This document shows, piece by piece, positions 43,158 to 52,241 of a stretch of DNA of 64,000 nucleotides. This DNA comes from a bacterium (GTDB lineage Bacteria; Myxococcota_A; Bradymonadia; UBA7976; UBA1532), in the NCBI GenBank assembly GCA_030426085.1, contig JAUHYW010000036.1, forward strand, positions 25,610 through 89,609. The letters run 5' to 3'. Each line of letters begins with the position of its first letter. Positions within the stretch are counted from its first letter, which is position 1. Below the pieces are notes generated by a model that ran no database searches, was not told where the DNA came from, and worked only from the letters and a program-made list of their open reading frames with translations. The translations under genes and the position numbers were made by a program.

Positions 43158-45848
43158 TCACGCCACCGACAGCGCCCGGGCCACCCGATCCAGCTCGCCT
43201 TCCAGCGCCGCGATGCGCCCCCCGAGCTGCTGCCGCTGCACCGCCGTCATCGAGCCGGTGACCGCCTTCAGCGTGCGCTGGAGGAACCCGACCCCCTGCA
43301 CCGACCCCTTCTCGGCGTTGAGCGCCAGCGAGTCGTGCAGCAGCGTCAGCGCCACCTCGGGCCGGCCGGCGGCGGTCAGGGCCCGGGCCAGCGCCTCGAC
43401 CGTCGACGCCAGCCCCAGCACGTCGCCCAGCCGCTGCTGCAGCGCCGCCGCCTGCTCCAGGCTGTCGATCGCCCGATCGATGCGCCCCCGCATCAGCTCC
43501 AGGCGGCCGATGCTCTCCCACACCCGGGCCCGATCCCACGGGCGCCCCAGCGCGCCGTAGGTCCGCTCGGCCTCGCCCGCGTGGCGCAGGCCCAGGGCGG
43601 CGGCGTCGTCCTCCCGGCCCGCGCGGGCGGCGACGTGCAGGGGCAGCCGGGCGATGAGGTGGTCGGTGTCGGCCAGCTCGAGCCGGGCGCTGGGATCGTG
43701 ATCGGACCGGGCGGCGAAGACCCGGCGGGACGCCTCCAGCAGCCCGTGGGCCCGCACCGGATCACCCATGCGGACCCAGATCGCCGCCTGATCGTTGAAC
43801 AGCCGGGCCGCCTCGATGGGATCGCCCGCCGCCTCGAGCTGCTTGCTGGCCGCGGTGAGCAGATCGAGCGCCTCGCGCAGGCTCGCCTCGCCGCCCACGT
43901 CGTGCAGGATCTGGGCGCGCAGCGAGGCGACCTCGCCCACCAGGGCCGTCGGCGCGCTGGCGTCGAGGGCCGCCTCGGCCGCCGCCGCGGTCTCCCGGGC
44001 GGCCTCCAGGGTGAAGCGGGCGTCGGGCCCGACCCCGGTCCACTGGATGCGGGCCGCCTCGGCCAGCGCCCGGGCCCGCAGCGCGCGGTGGGCCGCGATG
44101 TCGGGCAGGCGGTCGAGCGCGGCCAGCGCCTCGTCGGTCAGGTGCAGCGCCCGCTCGGCCGCGCCCAGCGCCGCCGCGTCGACCGCCGCCTGGATGAGCT
44201 TGGCCGTCGCCCCGGTGGGATCGCCCGCCGCCGCGAGGTGATCCGCCGCCCGGGCCGCGTCCCCCAGCACCTGGGTCACCCGGCCCGGCGGCCGCGACGG
44301 CTGTGAGCGCGGCGCCGGGCGGCCGCCCATGCCCGGATCGAGCCCGGCCCCGGCCAGCGCGGCGTTGCGCAGCCCGACCCCCGCGCCCTCGTCGGCGTCG
44401 GCCCGGGCCACCAGCCCCTCGGCCAGCCCGGCCTCCAGCGGGCGCTCGCCCACCGCGGCGTCGAGGCTGTCGTCGGGCCAGCCCTCGCCCAGCGCCGGCA
44501 GCCCCCGCACGACGTCCACCGACTCGTCGGGCGCGATGTCCGCCCGCAGCAGCTCGCCGTCGAGGCTCGCCTCGGCCGAGCGCAGGGCGTCCTCCATCAG
44601 CTCGGCCGGCCCCGAGCGCATGCGCTTGTCGGGATCGGCCGCGCCGGGCGCCATGTCCACCGAGCCGAACGGGGTCTCGATCGAGTCGAACGGCGAGCCG
44701 GGGATGGGCGCCAGCCGGGTGCGCTCGACCGGGGCGACGCCCGCCGGGGGCTTGCTCGGGCGGTCGTGCCCCCGGCCCTCGACCCCGCCGCCGTCGGCCA
44801 GCGACTCCTCGAGCGAGCGGGCCCGGCTGCGGGCGTCGGCCTCGGCCTCGACCACCGCGGCCCAGATGGCCTCGGCCGACATCGCCGCCGGCTGGGTGCT
44901 GATGCGCGGCCCGCGGATGGGGGCCTCGGGGGCCAGCTCGACCGAGTCGGCGGGCCCCGGCTCGGACGGGGGCACGATCGAGACGCTGTCCCCCGGGCTG
45001 GGGGCCGGCGCGAGCAGCTCGGCCAGGCTGCGGTGCCACGCCCGGGCCAGCGAGGGCAGCAGGCCGGCCTCGATGCGCCGGGCCAGCGCCGCCGGCAGCC
45101 GGAAGCCGCCGTCGCCGTCGTCCTCCACCGGCACCCCGGCGTCGACCGCGTCCTGCAGCCGCTCGAGCACGCTCAGCTCGTCGGTGTGCAGCAGCTCGGC
45201 GACCAGCCGGGCCTCGAACGCCGGGCCGGCCAGCGCCGCCGCCCGCAGCACCTTGCGCACCGCGGGCGGCAGATCGGGGGGCAGCTCCACCGGCTCGCTC
45301 TCGCCCTCGTCGATGCCCTCGGCCGCGCCGGGGTGGGCCTCGAGGATCGCCTCGTCGCCCGCGGTCTCCCGCATCGCCTCGACCAGCGCCGTGACCCGGC
45401 CGCCGCGGGCCGCCTCGCGCACCCCGAGGATGAGCGGCATCTCCAGCCAGCCGGGCCGCTCGATGATGCGCCGCACCGCGGTCAGCGTCGCCGGATCGGC
45501 CGCCTCGATCGAGTCGAGCACCAGCGCCCGGGGCACCGACGAGGCCTGGGCCAGCAGGTTGAGCGTCGCCACCACCTGGGCCACCGCGTCCTCCGGGCCG
45601 GCGTCGCCCAGCAGCGTGCGCCGCAGCCCGGTGCGCAGGCGATCGGCGGCGGTCTCGAGCAGCGGCTGATTGCGCCCCAGCAGCCGCCGGGCCCGGGCCT
45701 GGGCCTCGATCAGCGGGCCGAGCGGCCCCCGGGGCAGATCGCAGGGCACCCGCAGCGGCCGGACCCCCTCCACCGTCGCCACCGGGATCGGCCCGCCGAC
45801 GACCACGCTCGGTCGCCCGGCGAGGGCCCGGCTCCACACCTGCTTCAT
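43158..45848 (-). CDS. ATPase-like TPR protein lacking a P-loop
   Basis: An 896-residue soluble protein. The N-terminal third looks like a STAND/AAA module: LGPLIEAQARARRLLG, ALVLDSIEAADPATLTAVRRI (Walker B-like region) and LPPAVRKVLRAAALAGPAFEARLVAELL (winged-helix-like). The N-terminus, where GxxxxGK[ST] should be, reads SVVVGGPIPVATVEG, with no Lys-Ser/Thr. A low-complexity acidic middle follows and then TPR-like repeats to the C-terminus. ATG 45848 follows CGGAGG by six bases. It may be a non-ATP-binding scaffold related to the CHAT and kinase proteins of this window. Confidence 0.7.
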   Translation of the reverse strand: MKQVWSRALAGRPSVVVGGPIPVATVEGVRPLRVPCDLPRGPLGPLIEAQARARRLLGRNQPLLETAADRLRTGLRRTLLGDAGPEDAVAQVVATLNLLAQASSVPRALVLDSIEAADPATLTAVRRIIERPGWLEMPLILGVREAARGGRVTALVEAMRETAGDEAILEAHPGAAEGIDEGESEPVELPPDLPPAVRKVLRAAALAGPAFEARLVAELLHTDELSVLERLQDAVDAGVPVEDDGDGGFRLPAALARRIEAGLLPSLARAWHRSLAELLAPAPSPGDSVSIVPPSEPGPADSVELAPEAPIRGPRISTQPAAMSAEAIWAAVVEAEADARSRARSLEESLADGGGVEGRGHDRPSKPPAGVAPVERTRLAPIPGSPFDSIETPFGSVDMAPGAADPDKRMRSGPAELMEDALRSAEASLDGELLRADIAPDESVDVVRGLPALGEGWPDDSLDAAVGERPLEAGLAEGLVARADADEGAGVGLRNAALAGAGLDPGMGGRPAPRSQPSRPPGRVTQVLGDAARAADHLAAAGDPTGATAKLIQAAVDAAALGAAERALHLTDEALAALDRLPDIAAHRALRARALAEAARIQWTGVGPDARFTLEAARETAAAAEAALDASAPTALVGEVASLRAQILHDVGGEASLREALDLLTAASKQLEAAGDPIEAARLFNDQAAIWVRMGDPVRAHGLLEASRRVFAARSDHDPSARLELADTDHLIARLPLHVAARAGREDDAAALGLRHAGEAERTYGALGRPWDRARVWESIGRLELMRGRIDRAIDSLEQAAALQQRLGDVLGLASTVEALARALTAAGRPEVALTLLHDSLALNAEKGSVQGVGFLQRTLKAVTGSMTAVQRQQLGGRIAALEGELDRVARALSVA

Positions 45849-45880
45849 CGCGCGCCTCCGACTCGGCTCATGGCGGCCCG

Positions 45881-45886
45881 AGTGTA
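45881..45886 (-). promoter_or_regulatory. Candidate -10 hexamer
   Basis: TACACT on the minus strand, preceded by TG, lies 32 bases before the ATG at 45848. Confidence 0.35.
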
Positions 45887-46040
45887 CAGCACGCCGGGCG
45901 GGCGGACGGGCCGAATCTGGCACACCGGGCGTGCGCTCGAGGCACGGTCGCGCGCGCTCCGACGTCCGGCCGGGGTGCCGCAGCCCGCATGCGACCGCGG
46001 CCGACGCAGAAAAAAACGGTGGAACGCAGATTGCGATGAA

Positions 46041-46063
46041 TACGCTCCGCCCGGCGCGGAGCG
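46041..46063 (+). promoter_or_regulatory. Candidate -10 and leader hairpin of the lipoprotein gene
   Basis: TACGCT (46041-46046) may be a -10; an A-run of seven lies about 25 bases upstream. CGCTCCG (46043-46049) and CGGAGCG (46057-46063) form a perfect 7-bp hairpin at the front of the leader. Confidence 0.3.
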
Positions 46064-46095
46064 CACCTCCACAGCCCGCCGGGCGGGAGTCTCCG

Positions 46096-47214
46096 ATGCG
46101 CCTCGCCGCCCCGCTCGCCCTCGCCGTCGCCGCGCTCACCACCGGCTGCTTCAGCAACACCTATGTCATCCCCCGGGACGAGCTGCGCCGGGTGGCCGGG
46201 ACCCCGACCGAGGACCGCGCCGAGGGCTTGCAGACGGTGCGGGTGGTGCAGGAGACCTTCTTCGCCTCGACCCTCGAGGCCGACGACCCCTGCCGGGATC
46301 ACGCCCACGGCGACCTGACCCTGCGGCTGCACGCCGGGCACCGCCACGGACACGGGCACAGCCACGGGCGCTCCCATCGGTCCCATAGAACAGGCGGCGT
46401 CACCGTCCGCGCGACCGGCGGCGGCCACCGGGGATCGAGCGGCTCGTCGCGCAGCTCGGGCGCCGCCCGGGGCAGCCTCGACTTCGACATCAAGGACGGC
46501 AAGGCCCTCGCGGTGGCGGTCGTCGCGCTCGCCGCCGTGGGCACCGCGGCGCTCATCGCCACCGAGGGCCTGCGCTACGACGGCTGGCTCGAGGTGGCGC
46601 CCCACCACCCGATCCACCTCATCGACGGCGACACGCAGAAGACGGTGCACCTCGGCGACCTGAAGCCGGGCGACATCGGCCCCGACACCCGGGCCGTCAT
46701 CCGCCGGGGCGAGGGGATCGGCGCCTCCGAGGCCGGCCGGGCGCCGCTCGATCGGGAGGGCTTCGCGTGGCGCATGGAGCTGGGCAGCATGCAGGTGCTC
46801 ACCCCCGACGGCGCCGATCCGTCGACCTTCCAGGGCACGATGCAGCTCGGCTACTTCCCCCACCAGACCTTCGGCGTGGCCGGCACCCTGAGCCTCGGCT
46901 GGGGCATGCACGGCCGCAACGACCTGCTCGCCGCCCGCTACGGGGTCGAGGCGCAGTACCTGCCGCTCCAGCTCGGCCGGTTCCACCTGGGGGCCTACGC
47001 GATGGGCGGCTGGGCCTACAACGCCCGGGACAACGGCGACCTCATCGCCGGCGAGAGCGCCCGGCTGATGGTCGGCGGGGGCGTCTTGTCCGAGGTCGAC
47101 CTGTCGACCCGGCTGGCGCTGTCGATGCGGGTGGGCACCAACTGGCGGACGTGGCACCGGGCCGGCTTCGACCGCCCGGCGCTGGTGGCCTCGATGGGCT
47201 TCGCGATCTACTGA
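46096..47214 (+). CDS. Outer-envelope lipoprotein with His-rich segment
   Basis: A 372-residue lipoprotein with lipobox ALTTGC. Residues about 75-105 are very rich in His, Gly and Arg (HRHGHGHSHGRSH), a likely metal-binding or flexible segment, followed by a Ser/Gly linker, a hydrophobic stretch (ALAVAVVALAAVGTAALIA) and a C-terminal part with alternating strands (GYFPHQTFGVAGTLSLGWGM ... VASMGFAIY) that resembles an outer-membrane barrel. ATG 46096 is chosen because GGGAG is six bases upstream and it puts the lipobox at residue 18; ATG 46036 is less likely. Function unknown. Confidence 0.7.
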   Translation: MRLAAPLALAVAALTTGCFSNTYVIPRDELRRVAGTPTEDRAEGLQTVRVVQETFFASTLEADDPCRDHAHGDLTLRLHAGHRHGHGHSHGRSHRSHRTGGVTVRATGGGHRGSSGSSRSSGAARGSLDFDIKDGKALAVAVVALAAVGTAALIATEGLRYDGWLEVAPHHPIHLIDGDTQKTVHLGDLKPGDIGPDTRAVIRRGEGIGASEAGRAPLDREGFAWRMELGSMQVLTPDGADPSTFQGTMQLGYFPHQTFGVAGTLSLGWGMHGRNDLLAARYGVEAQYLPLQLGRFHLGAYAMGGWAYNARDNGDLIAGESARLMVGGGVLSEVDLSTRLALSMRVGTNWRTWHRAGFDRPALVASMGFAIY

Positions 47215-47228
47215 GCCGGCGGGTCCGG

Positions 47229-47258
47229 TTGTCCGGCCCGGGTGGCCTTCGCTACTCT
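47229..47258 (+). promoter_or_regulatory. Candidate promoter of the 47286 lipoprotein operon
   Basis: TTGTCC (47229-47234), an 18-base spacer and TACTCT (47253-47258) lie 27 bases before ATG 47286. Confidence 0.5.
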
Positions 47259-47285
47259 CTCGGCGAGCCGAGGGGGGCCTTCTCG

Positions 47286-48758
47286 ATGCGGTGGATGATC
47301 CCGATCCTGGGGGGCGCGCTGGCCCTGGTCGGCTGCGACGACGGCTCCGAGCCGCTGCCCGCCGCCGACGGCGCGCTCGCGTCGGCGCCGGAGCCCGAAC
47401 CCGAGCCGGAACCCGACCCCGACCCCGACCCTGAACCCGAGCCCGACGCCGCCCCCGAGCCCGAGGCCGATCCGTGGCCCGACCCGCTGCCCCCGCCTGC
47501 ACCCGGCCTCGCCGCGGTGTACGACGGCCGGGCCCTCGCCGCGGGCGAGACGCTGCGCATCCCCGGCCCGCCCGCCGGCCTCGACCACCCGCTGCGCATC
47601 GAACTGACCCTCGTCTGGCGCGGCGCCGATCCCATCCAATTCGACGCCCCGCACGCCGACTGGCTCGACGCCCCCGGCTTCACCTGGCTCGACCCCCCGC
47701 CGATGACCCTCGACCCCGACGTCGCGGCGACCATCGCCCTGCGCTTCGACCCCCGGATCGCCGCCGAGGCCGGGGTGCACGCCGCCCGCCTGACGGCCCC
47801 GGGCGCCGACTTCGCCCTCGACCTCGAGGTCGCGCTGCGCCGGCCGCTGCGGCTCGTCATCGTCGGCGGCGGCGGCGAGGCCCTGATCAGCGACGCCTAC
47901 GGCCTCGACCTGCGCCCGGCGGGGGACGCCATGCCGCCCACCGCCCGCCACACCGTCACCTGGGGCGCCGGCCGCTTCTTCCGGAGCTGGGCCACCGGCG
48001 GCGAGTGGGCCGACCCGGGGGCCTACGCCTACAGCGACGACGGCGTCGAGTGGACCCCGGCCAGCGCGGCCCCCGAGTTCTGGGCCTCGGGCTGCGTCTG
48101 GGGCGGCGACCGCTTCACCTGCGCCGTCGGCGATCGCGCCGCGTGGTCCGAGAACGGATCGGGCGTGGTGCACGAGGCGACCCGGTGGCAGGGCATGCTG
48201 CACGCCATCGCCGCGGGCCACGACCAGATCGTGGCGGTCGGCCGTGGCGGCCGGCGGGTGGTGAGCGTCGACGGCGTCGGCTGGGCCCACGACTCGGGCG
48301 ACGGCGGCCTGCCCGACGGGGTCGACGACGACTGGTTCTTCGGGATCACCGCCCGCCCCGAGGGCGGCTGGATCGCGGTCGGCGGGCAGAACTCGACGAT
48401 CACCGCCTACAGCGACGACGGCGTCGAGTGGGCGGTCGAGCGGGACCCCGCCAGCCGGGGGTCGGGCAGCGTGGCCTGCGTGCCGGGGCGCTGCCTGCGC
48501 AGCAACAACGGCGGCGAGAGCCCGCTGTACGCCTCGGCCGACGGCCGGACCTGGGCCCCGGTCGAGCTGGCCGACCCCCAGAGCCACCACCTGCTCGGCG
48601 TGGTCGACGGCTGGTTCGTCGCCGCGGTGAACCCCTGGCAGCAGCCGGGCTCGATCTTCCGCAGCCGGGACGGCGTCGAGTGGACGCTGCTGCACGCCGC
48701 CGAGACACACACCCACTGGGTCGGCATGGCGCTGGAAGGCTGGGCGCCCGACCGATGA
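47286..48758 (+). CDS. Lipoprotein with Glu/Asp-Pro linker and propeller-like repeats
   Basis: A 490-residue lipoprotein: signal MRWMIPILGGALALVGC, then a low-complexity linker of alternating Pro with Glu or Asp (about 35-70), an Ig-like region, and a C-terminal part with repeated YSDDGVEW, VSVDGVGW, ASADGRTW and RSRDGVEW, which are blades of a sialidase/BNR-like propeller. No catalytic motif was seen. It probably displays a binding domain at the surface. ATG 47286 follows a GAGGGGGG run. The next gene begins at or just after its stop, so the two are co-transcribed. Confidence 0.75.
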   Translation: MRWMIPILGGALALVGCDDGSEPLPAADGALASAPEPEPEPEPDPDPDPEPEPDAAPEPEADPWPDPLPPPAPGLAAVYDGRALAAGETLRIPGPPAGLDHPLRIELTLVWRGADPIQFDAPHADWLDAPGFTWLDPPPMTLDPDVAATIALRFDPRIAAEAGVHAARLTAPGADFALDLEVALRRPLRLVIVGGGGEALISDAYGLDLRPAGDAMPPTARHTVTWGAGRFFRSWATGGEWADPGAYAYSDDGVEWTPASAAPEFWASGCVWGGDRFTCAVGDRAAWSENGSGVVHEATRWQGMLHAIAAGHDQIVAVGRGGRRVVSVDGVGWAHDSGDGGLPDGVDDDWFFGITARPEGGWIAVGGQNSTITAYSDDGVEWAVERDPASRGSGSVACVPGRCLRSNNGGESPLYASADGRTWAPVELADPQSHHLLGVVDGWFVAAVNPWQQPGSIFRSRDGVEWTLLHAAETHTHWVGMALEGWAPDR

Positions 48759-48775
48759 GCGATACGAGGGCAGTG

Positions 48776-50809
48776 ATGCGACGGATGGTCCATGGCATGC
48801 CGCTGCTCGCGGCGCTGGCGCTCGGCGCGCTCGGCTGCGACCCCCCCGAGTCGACCCCCGAGGCCGAGCCCGACAGCGCCCGGCCCGACAGCGCCCGGCC
48901 CGACCCCGAGCCCGACCCCAGCCCCGACCCGGCCCCCGATCCCGCGCCGGACCCCGAGCCCGAGCCCGGAGCGTGCGTCACCGACGCCGACTTCTTCGCC
49001 GCCGAGGTCGAGCCGATCCTGTCCGCCGACTGCGTCGTATGCCACCGCGAGGGCGGCGCCGGCGCGCTGACCCGCTACGTGCTCCAGCCCTTCGACGGCC
49101 CCGCCGCGACCGCCGCCAACCACGCCCTGCTCGTCGGCCTCGTCACCGACCACCCCGACTTCGGCGCGCTGCTCGTCGACAAGCCGACCAATGCCGTCTC
49201 CCACGGGGGCGGCCGCCGCTTCGACGCCGCCGACCCCCGGGCCACCGCCCTGCGGCGCTTCGTCGAGCGGGCCCGCGACCCCGAGGACTGCGTCGAGCCC
49301 GCCCCGCCGATCGAAGACCCCTGCGCCCCGGGCGCCGTGCGCCCCGGCACGACCGCCCTGCGCCGGCTGACCGACAGCCAATACCGCCACTCGGTGGCCG
49401 ACATCTTCGGCGTCGAGGTCCCGCCGGGCCTGTTCCCGGTGACCACCCTCGACCGCGACTTCCGCACCTGGGCGGTCAACAACACCGTCAGCGCCGCCGG
49501 GGCCGAGTCGATCATGCTCGCCGCCGAGCACGTCGCGGCCCGCGTCGACGCCGACGCCGGGGTCACCTGCGCCGAAGAGCCCGCCGACTGCGGCCGCCGC
49601 TCGGCCCTGCACCTCGCCGAGCGCGCCTTCCGCCGCCCGCTGCGCCCGGCCGAGGCGGCGCTGATCGAGGGCCTCTTCGCCGCCGACCTCGAGCCCCAGG
49701 CCGCGCTGCGCCGGGCCGTCGAGCTGATCCTGCAATCGCCGCAGTTCCTCTACCTGTCAGACGCCCCCGGCGCGCCCGAGGCCGACGCCGCCCCGCTCGA
49801 CCCGCACGCGCTCGCCGCCCGCATGAGCTACTTCCTCGTCGACACCGCCCCCGACGACGCGCTGATCGCCGCCGCCGCGGCCGGCGAGCTGTCGACCCGG
49901 GCCGGCGTCGCCGCCCAGGCCCGGCGGCTGGTGGCCGACCCCCGGGCCCGGCGCGCGCTGACCGCCTTCCACCGGGACTGGCTCGACGTCTGGCGCTTGC
50001 AGAACACGACCCGCGACCCGGCGCGCTACCCCGCCTTCGGCCCGCACACCGTCGACGCGATGCTCACCGAGCTCGACCTCTTCGTGACCGAGGTCGTATG
50101 GGCCGGCGACGCCCGCTTCGACACGCTGCTCTACGGCGACGTCACCTGGGTCGACCGCGCGCTGGCTCCGATCTACGGCCTGCCCGACCCCGGCGACGGC
50201 TGGCACCGGGTGCGCCTCGACGGCGACCGCCCGGGCGTGCTGACCCGCTCGGCCTTCCTCGCGGCCCACGCCTACGCCGGCAGCTCGTCGCCGGTGCAGC
50301 GGGGGGCCTTCGTCCTGCACGACCTCTTGTGCGAGACGCTCGATCCGCCGGCCGACGTGAACATGGATCTGCCCGAGCCCAGCGAAGAGGCCCGCACCAT
50401 CCGCGAGCGGCTGCGCCAGCACTGGACCGCGCCCGCCTGCCGGGCGTGCCACGAGCGCATCGACCCCATCGGCTTCGCCTTCGAACACTTCGGCGCGCTC
50501 GGCGAGTGGCGCGACACCTGGGACGACGGCCTCCCCATCGACGCCTCGGGCGCCTTCGAAGAGCAGGGGGTCTTCGACGGGGCCGCCGAGATGATCGCGG
50601 CGGTCGGCGCCGCCGAGCAGGTGCGGACGTGTTACGCCACCCGGTGGTTCGAGTACGCCGTCGGCCGCCCGGCCGAGCCCGAAGACACCTGCGCGGTGCG
50701 GGCCCTCGCCGAGCGGTTCGCCGCCAGCGACGGCGACATCCGCAACCTGCTGGTCGACATCACCCTGACCGATGCCTTCCGCTATCGGCCGCTCGACGAG
50801 GAGCGCTGA
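48776..50809 (+). CDS. DUF1592/DUF1588-type cytochrome-like lipoprotein
   Basis: A 677-residue lipoprotein with lipobox LGALGC and a Pro/Asp/Glu linker. A CVVCH haem-c motif follows near residue 95, then the run of domains known from Planctomycetes and myxobacteria (DUF1587, DUF1595, DUF1592, DUF1588, DUF1585): LTDSQYRHSVADIFG, AFRRPLRP, ARMSYFLVDTAPDDAL, a second CxxCH in CRACHERIDPIGFAFE, and TCYATRWFEYAVGR. ATG 48776 is preferred since GAGGG is five bases upstream; ATG 48755 overlaps the previous stop. The DUF1552 partner follows after one base. Confidence 0.85.
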   Translation: MRRMVHGMPLLAALALGALGCDPPESTPEAEPDSARPDSARPDPEPDPSPDPAPDPAPDPEPEPGACVTDADFFAAEVEPILSADCVVCHREGGAGALTRYVLQPFDGPAATAANHALLVGLVTDHPDFGALLVDKPTNAVSHGGGRRFDAADPRATALRRFVERARDPEDCVEPAPPIEDPCAPGAVRPGTTALRRLTDSQYRHSVADIFGVEVPPGLFPVTTLDRDFRTWAVNNTVSAAGAESIMLAAEHVAARVDADAGVTCAEEPADCGRRSALHLAERAFRRPLRPAEAALIEGLFAADLEPQAALRRAVELILQSPQFLYLSDAPGAPEADAAPLDPHALAARMSYFLVDTAPDDALIAAAAAGELSTRAGVAAQARRLVADPRARRALTAFHRDWLDVWRLQNTTRDPARYPAFGPHTVDAMLTELDLFVTEVVWAGDARFDTLLYGDVTWVDRALAPIYGLPDPGDGWHRVRLDGDRPGVLTRSAFLAAHAYAGSSSPVQRGAFVLHDLLCETLDPPADVNMDLPEPSEEARTIRERLRQHWTAPACRACHERIDPIGFAFEHFGALGEWRDTWDDGLPIDASGAFEEQGVFDGAAEMIAAVGAAEQVRTCYATRWFEYAVGRPAEPEDTCAVRALAERFAASDGDIRNLLVDITLTDAFRYRPLDEER

Positions 50810-50810
50810 C

Positions 50811-52241
50811 ATGCTGATCCGCGGCACCCGCATGGATCGCCGGCGCTTCCTGCGCCTGAGCGGCGCGGCGGCCTCGCTGCCGTTCGCGCTGCCCTTCCTC
50901 GACGCCTTCCGCCCCCGCCGGGCGCGGGCTCAGGGCGCCGCCCGCCCCAAGCGGCTGGTGATCGTGCACAGCCCCCAGGGATCGGTGCTGAGCCGGTTCG
51001 TGCCCTCGGGCGGCGAGCGGGACTTCGAACTGGGCCACATCACCGCCCCGCTCGACGCGGTCCGGGAACACATCACCGTCGTCACCGGCGTCGACAACGT
51101 GCAGCCCCGGTTCAACGAGGTGGGCAACGCGCACATCAACGCCAACTACACGGTGTTCACCGGGCGCCCCTTCCTCGAGCAGGTGCCCGACGCCATCACC
51201 CCCGGCGGCCCCAGCATCGAGCAGGTCGTCGCCGAGCGCATCGGCGGCGAGGTGCCCTTCCGCCGGCTCGACTTCGCGGTGGGCGGGCACCAGACCAGCA
51301 ACGGCCTGCTCACCCCCCGCGAGGGCGCGTTCTTCTGGGTCGGGCCCCGCGATCCGGTCTCGGCGTTCAACAACCCGCTCGCCGCGCTCATCCGGATCTT
51401 CGGCGACGGGCAGCTCTCGCCCGAGGCGGCCCGGGCCCTGCGCGACCGGCGGGCCTCGGTGCTCGACGGGGTGCTGAGCAACTTCACCGAGATGAGCCGG
51501 AGCCTCGGGGCCGCCGACCGGGCCCGGCTCGAGGCCCACGCCGACAAGCTGCGCCAGCTCGAGCAGCGCATCGCGGCCGGGGCGGGGGAGTGCCGCCGCC
51601 CCGACGTGAGCCTGCCCCCGGGCACCGACGCCGGCCTCGACGATCACCGGACCACGCCGGTGTTCAACGACCTGCTCGCCACCGCGCTGTCGTGCGACCT
51701 GACCCGGGTGGCCACCCTGAGCTTCGCCAACGGCCACGCGCCGTCCTTCCCCTGGCTGTGGGACCGCAACGGCGGGCGCCCGATCGTCGACCTGGGGGTG
51801 TGGGAGAACTGGCACGCGGTGGTGCACGCCGACTACCAGCCGGGCATGGAGCACCCCTACCGGTGGTACGTCGAGCAGCTCGTCGACCTGCTGACCCGCA
51901 TGGCCGCGATGACCGACGCCGACGGGGACAACCTGCTCGAGACCTCGCTGGTGGTCTACCTCAGCGAGTACAGCAGCGGGCGCCACTGGAACAACGCGCT
52001 GCCGGTCGTGCTCGCCGGCCACCACGGCGGCGCGCCGGCCCCCGGGCCCACCGGGCGCTGGCTGGATGTCATGAACGGCACCGTGGCCGACCTCGAGGCG
52101 GCCAATGGCTATCGCACCTCGGGCGCGACCACCAACCAGCTCTGGACCAGCGTGCTGCGCATGTTCGGCTTCGACGACGCGGGCTTCGGCTACACCGACG
52201 GCGCGCTGCCGACCGGCGGCTTGCCCGGCTTGCTGGCGTAG
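50811..52241 (+). CDS. DUF1552 protein, Tat-exported
   Basis: A 476-residue protein of the DUF1552 family, which almost always follows a DUF1592 gene. The N-terminus has a twin-arginine signal (MDRRRFLRLSGAAASLPFAL). The mature part is related to the alkaline-phosphatase-like DUF1501 fold, with LVIVHSPQGS, NANYTVFTGRPF and VYLSEYSSGRHW. ATG 50811 has GAGGAG seven bases upstream. The pair is thought to act outside the cytoplasm on an unknown, perhaps polymeric, substrate. Its last 52 bases overlap the convergent gene. Confidence 0.88.
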   Translation: MLIRGTRMDRRRFLRLSGAAASLPFALPFLDAFRPRRARAQGAARPKRLVIVHSPQGSVLSRFVPSGGERDFELGHITAPLDAVREHITVVTGVDNVQPRFNEVGNAHINANYTVFTGRPFLEQVPDAITPGGPSIEQVVAERIGGEVPFRRLDFAVGGHQTSNGLLTPREGAFFWVGPRDPVSAFNNPLAALIRIFGDGQLSPEAARALRDRRASVLDGVLSNFTEMSRSLGAADRARLEAHADKLRQLEQRIAAGAGECRRPDVSLPPGTDAGLDDHRTTPVFNDLLATALSCDLTRVATLSFANGHAPSFPWLWDRNGGRPIVDLGVWENWHAVVHADYQPGMEHPYRWYVEQLVDLLTRMAAMTDADGDNLLETSLVVYLSEYSSGRHWNNALPVVLAGHHGGAPAPGPTGRWLDVMNGTVADLEAANGYRTSGATTNQLWTSVLRMFGFDDAGFGYTDGALPTGGLPGLLA

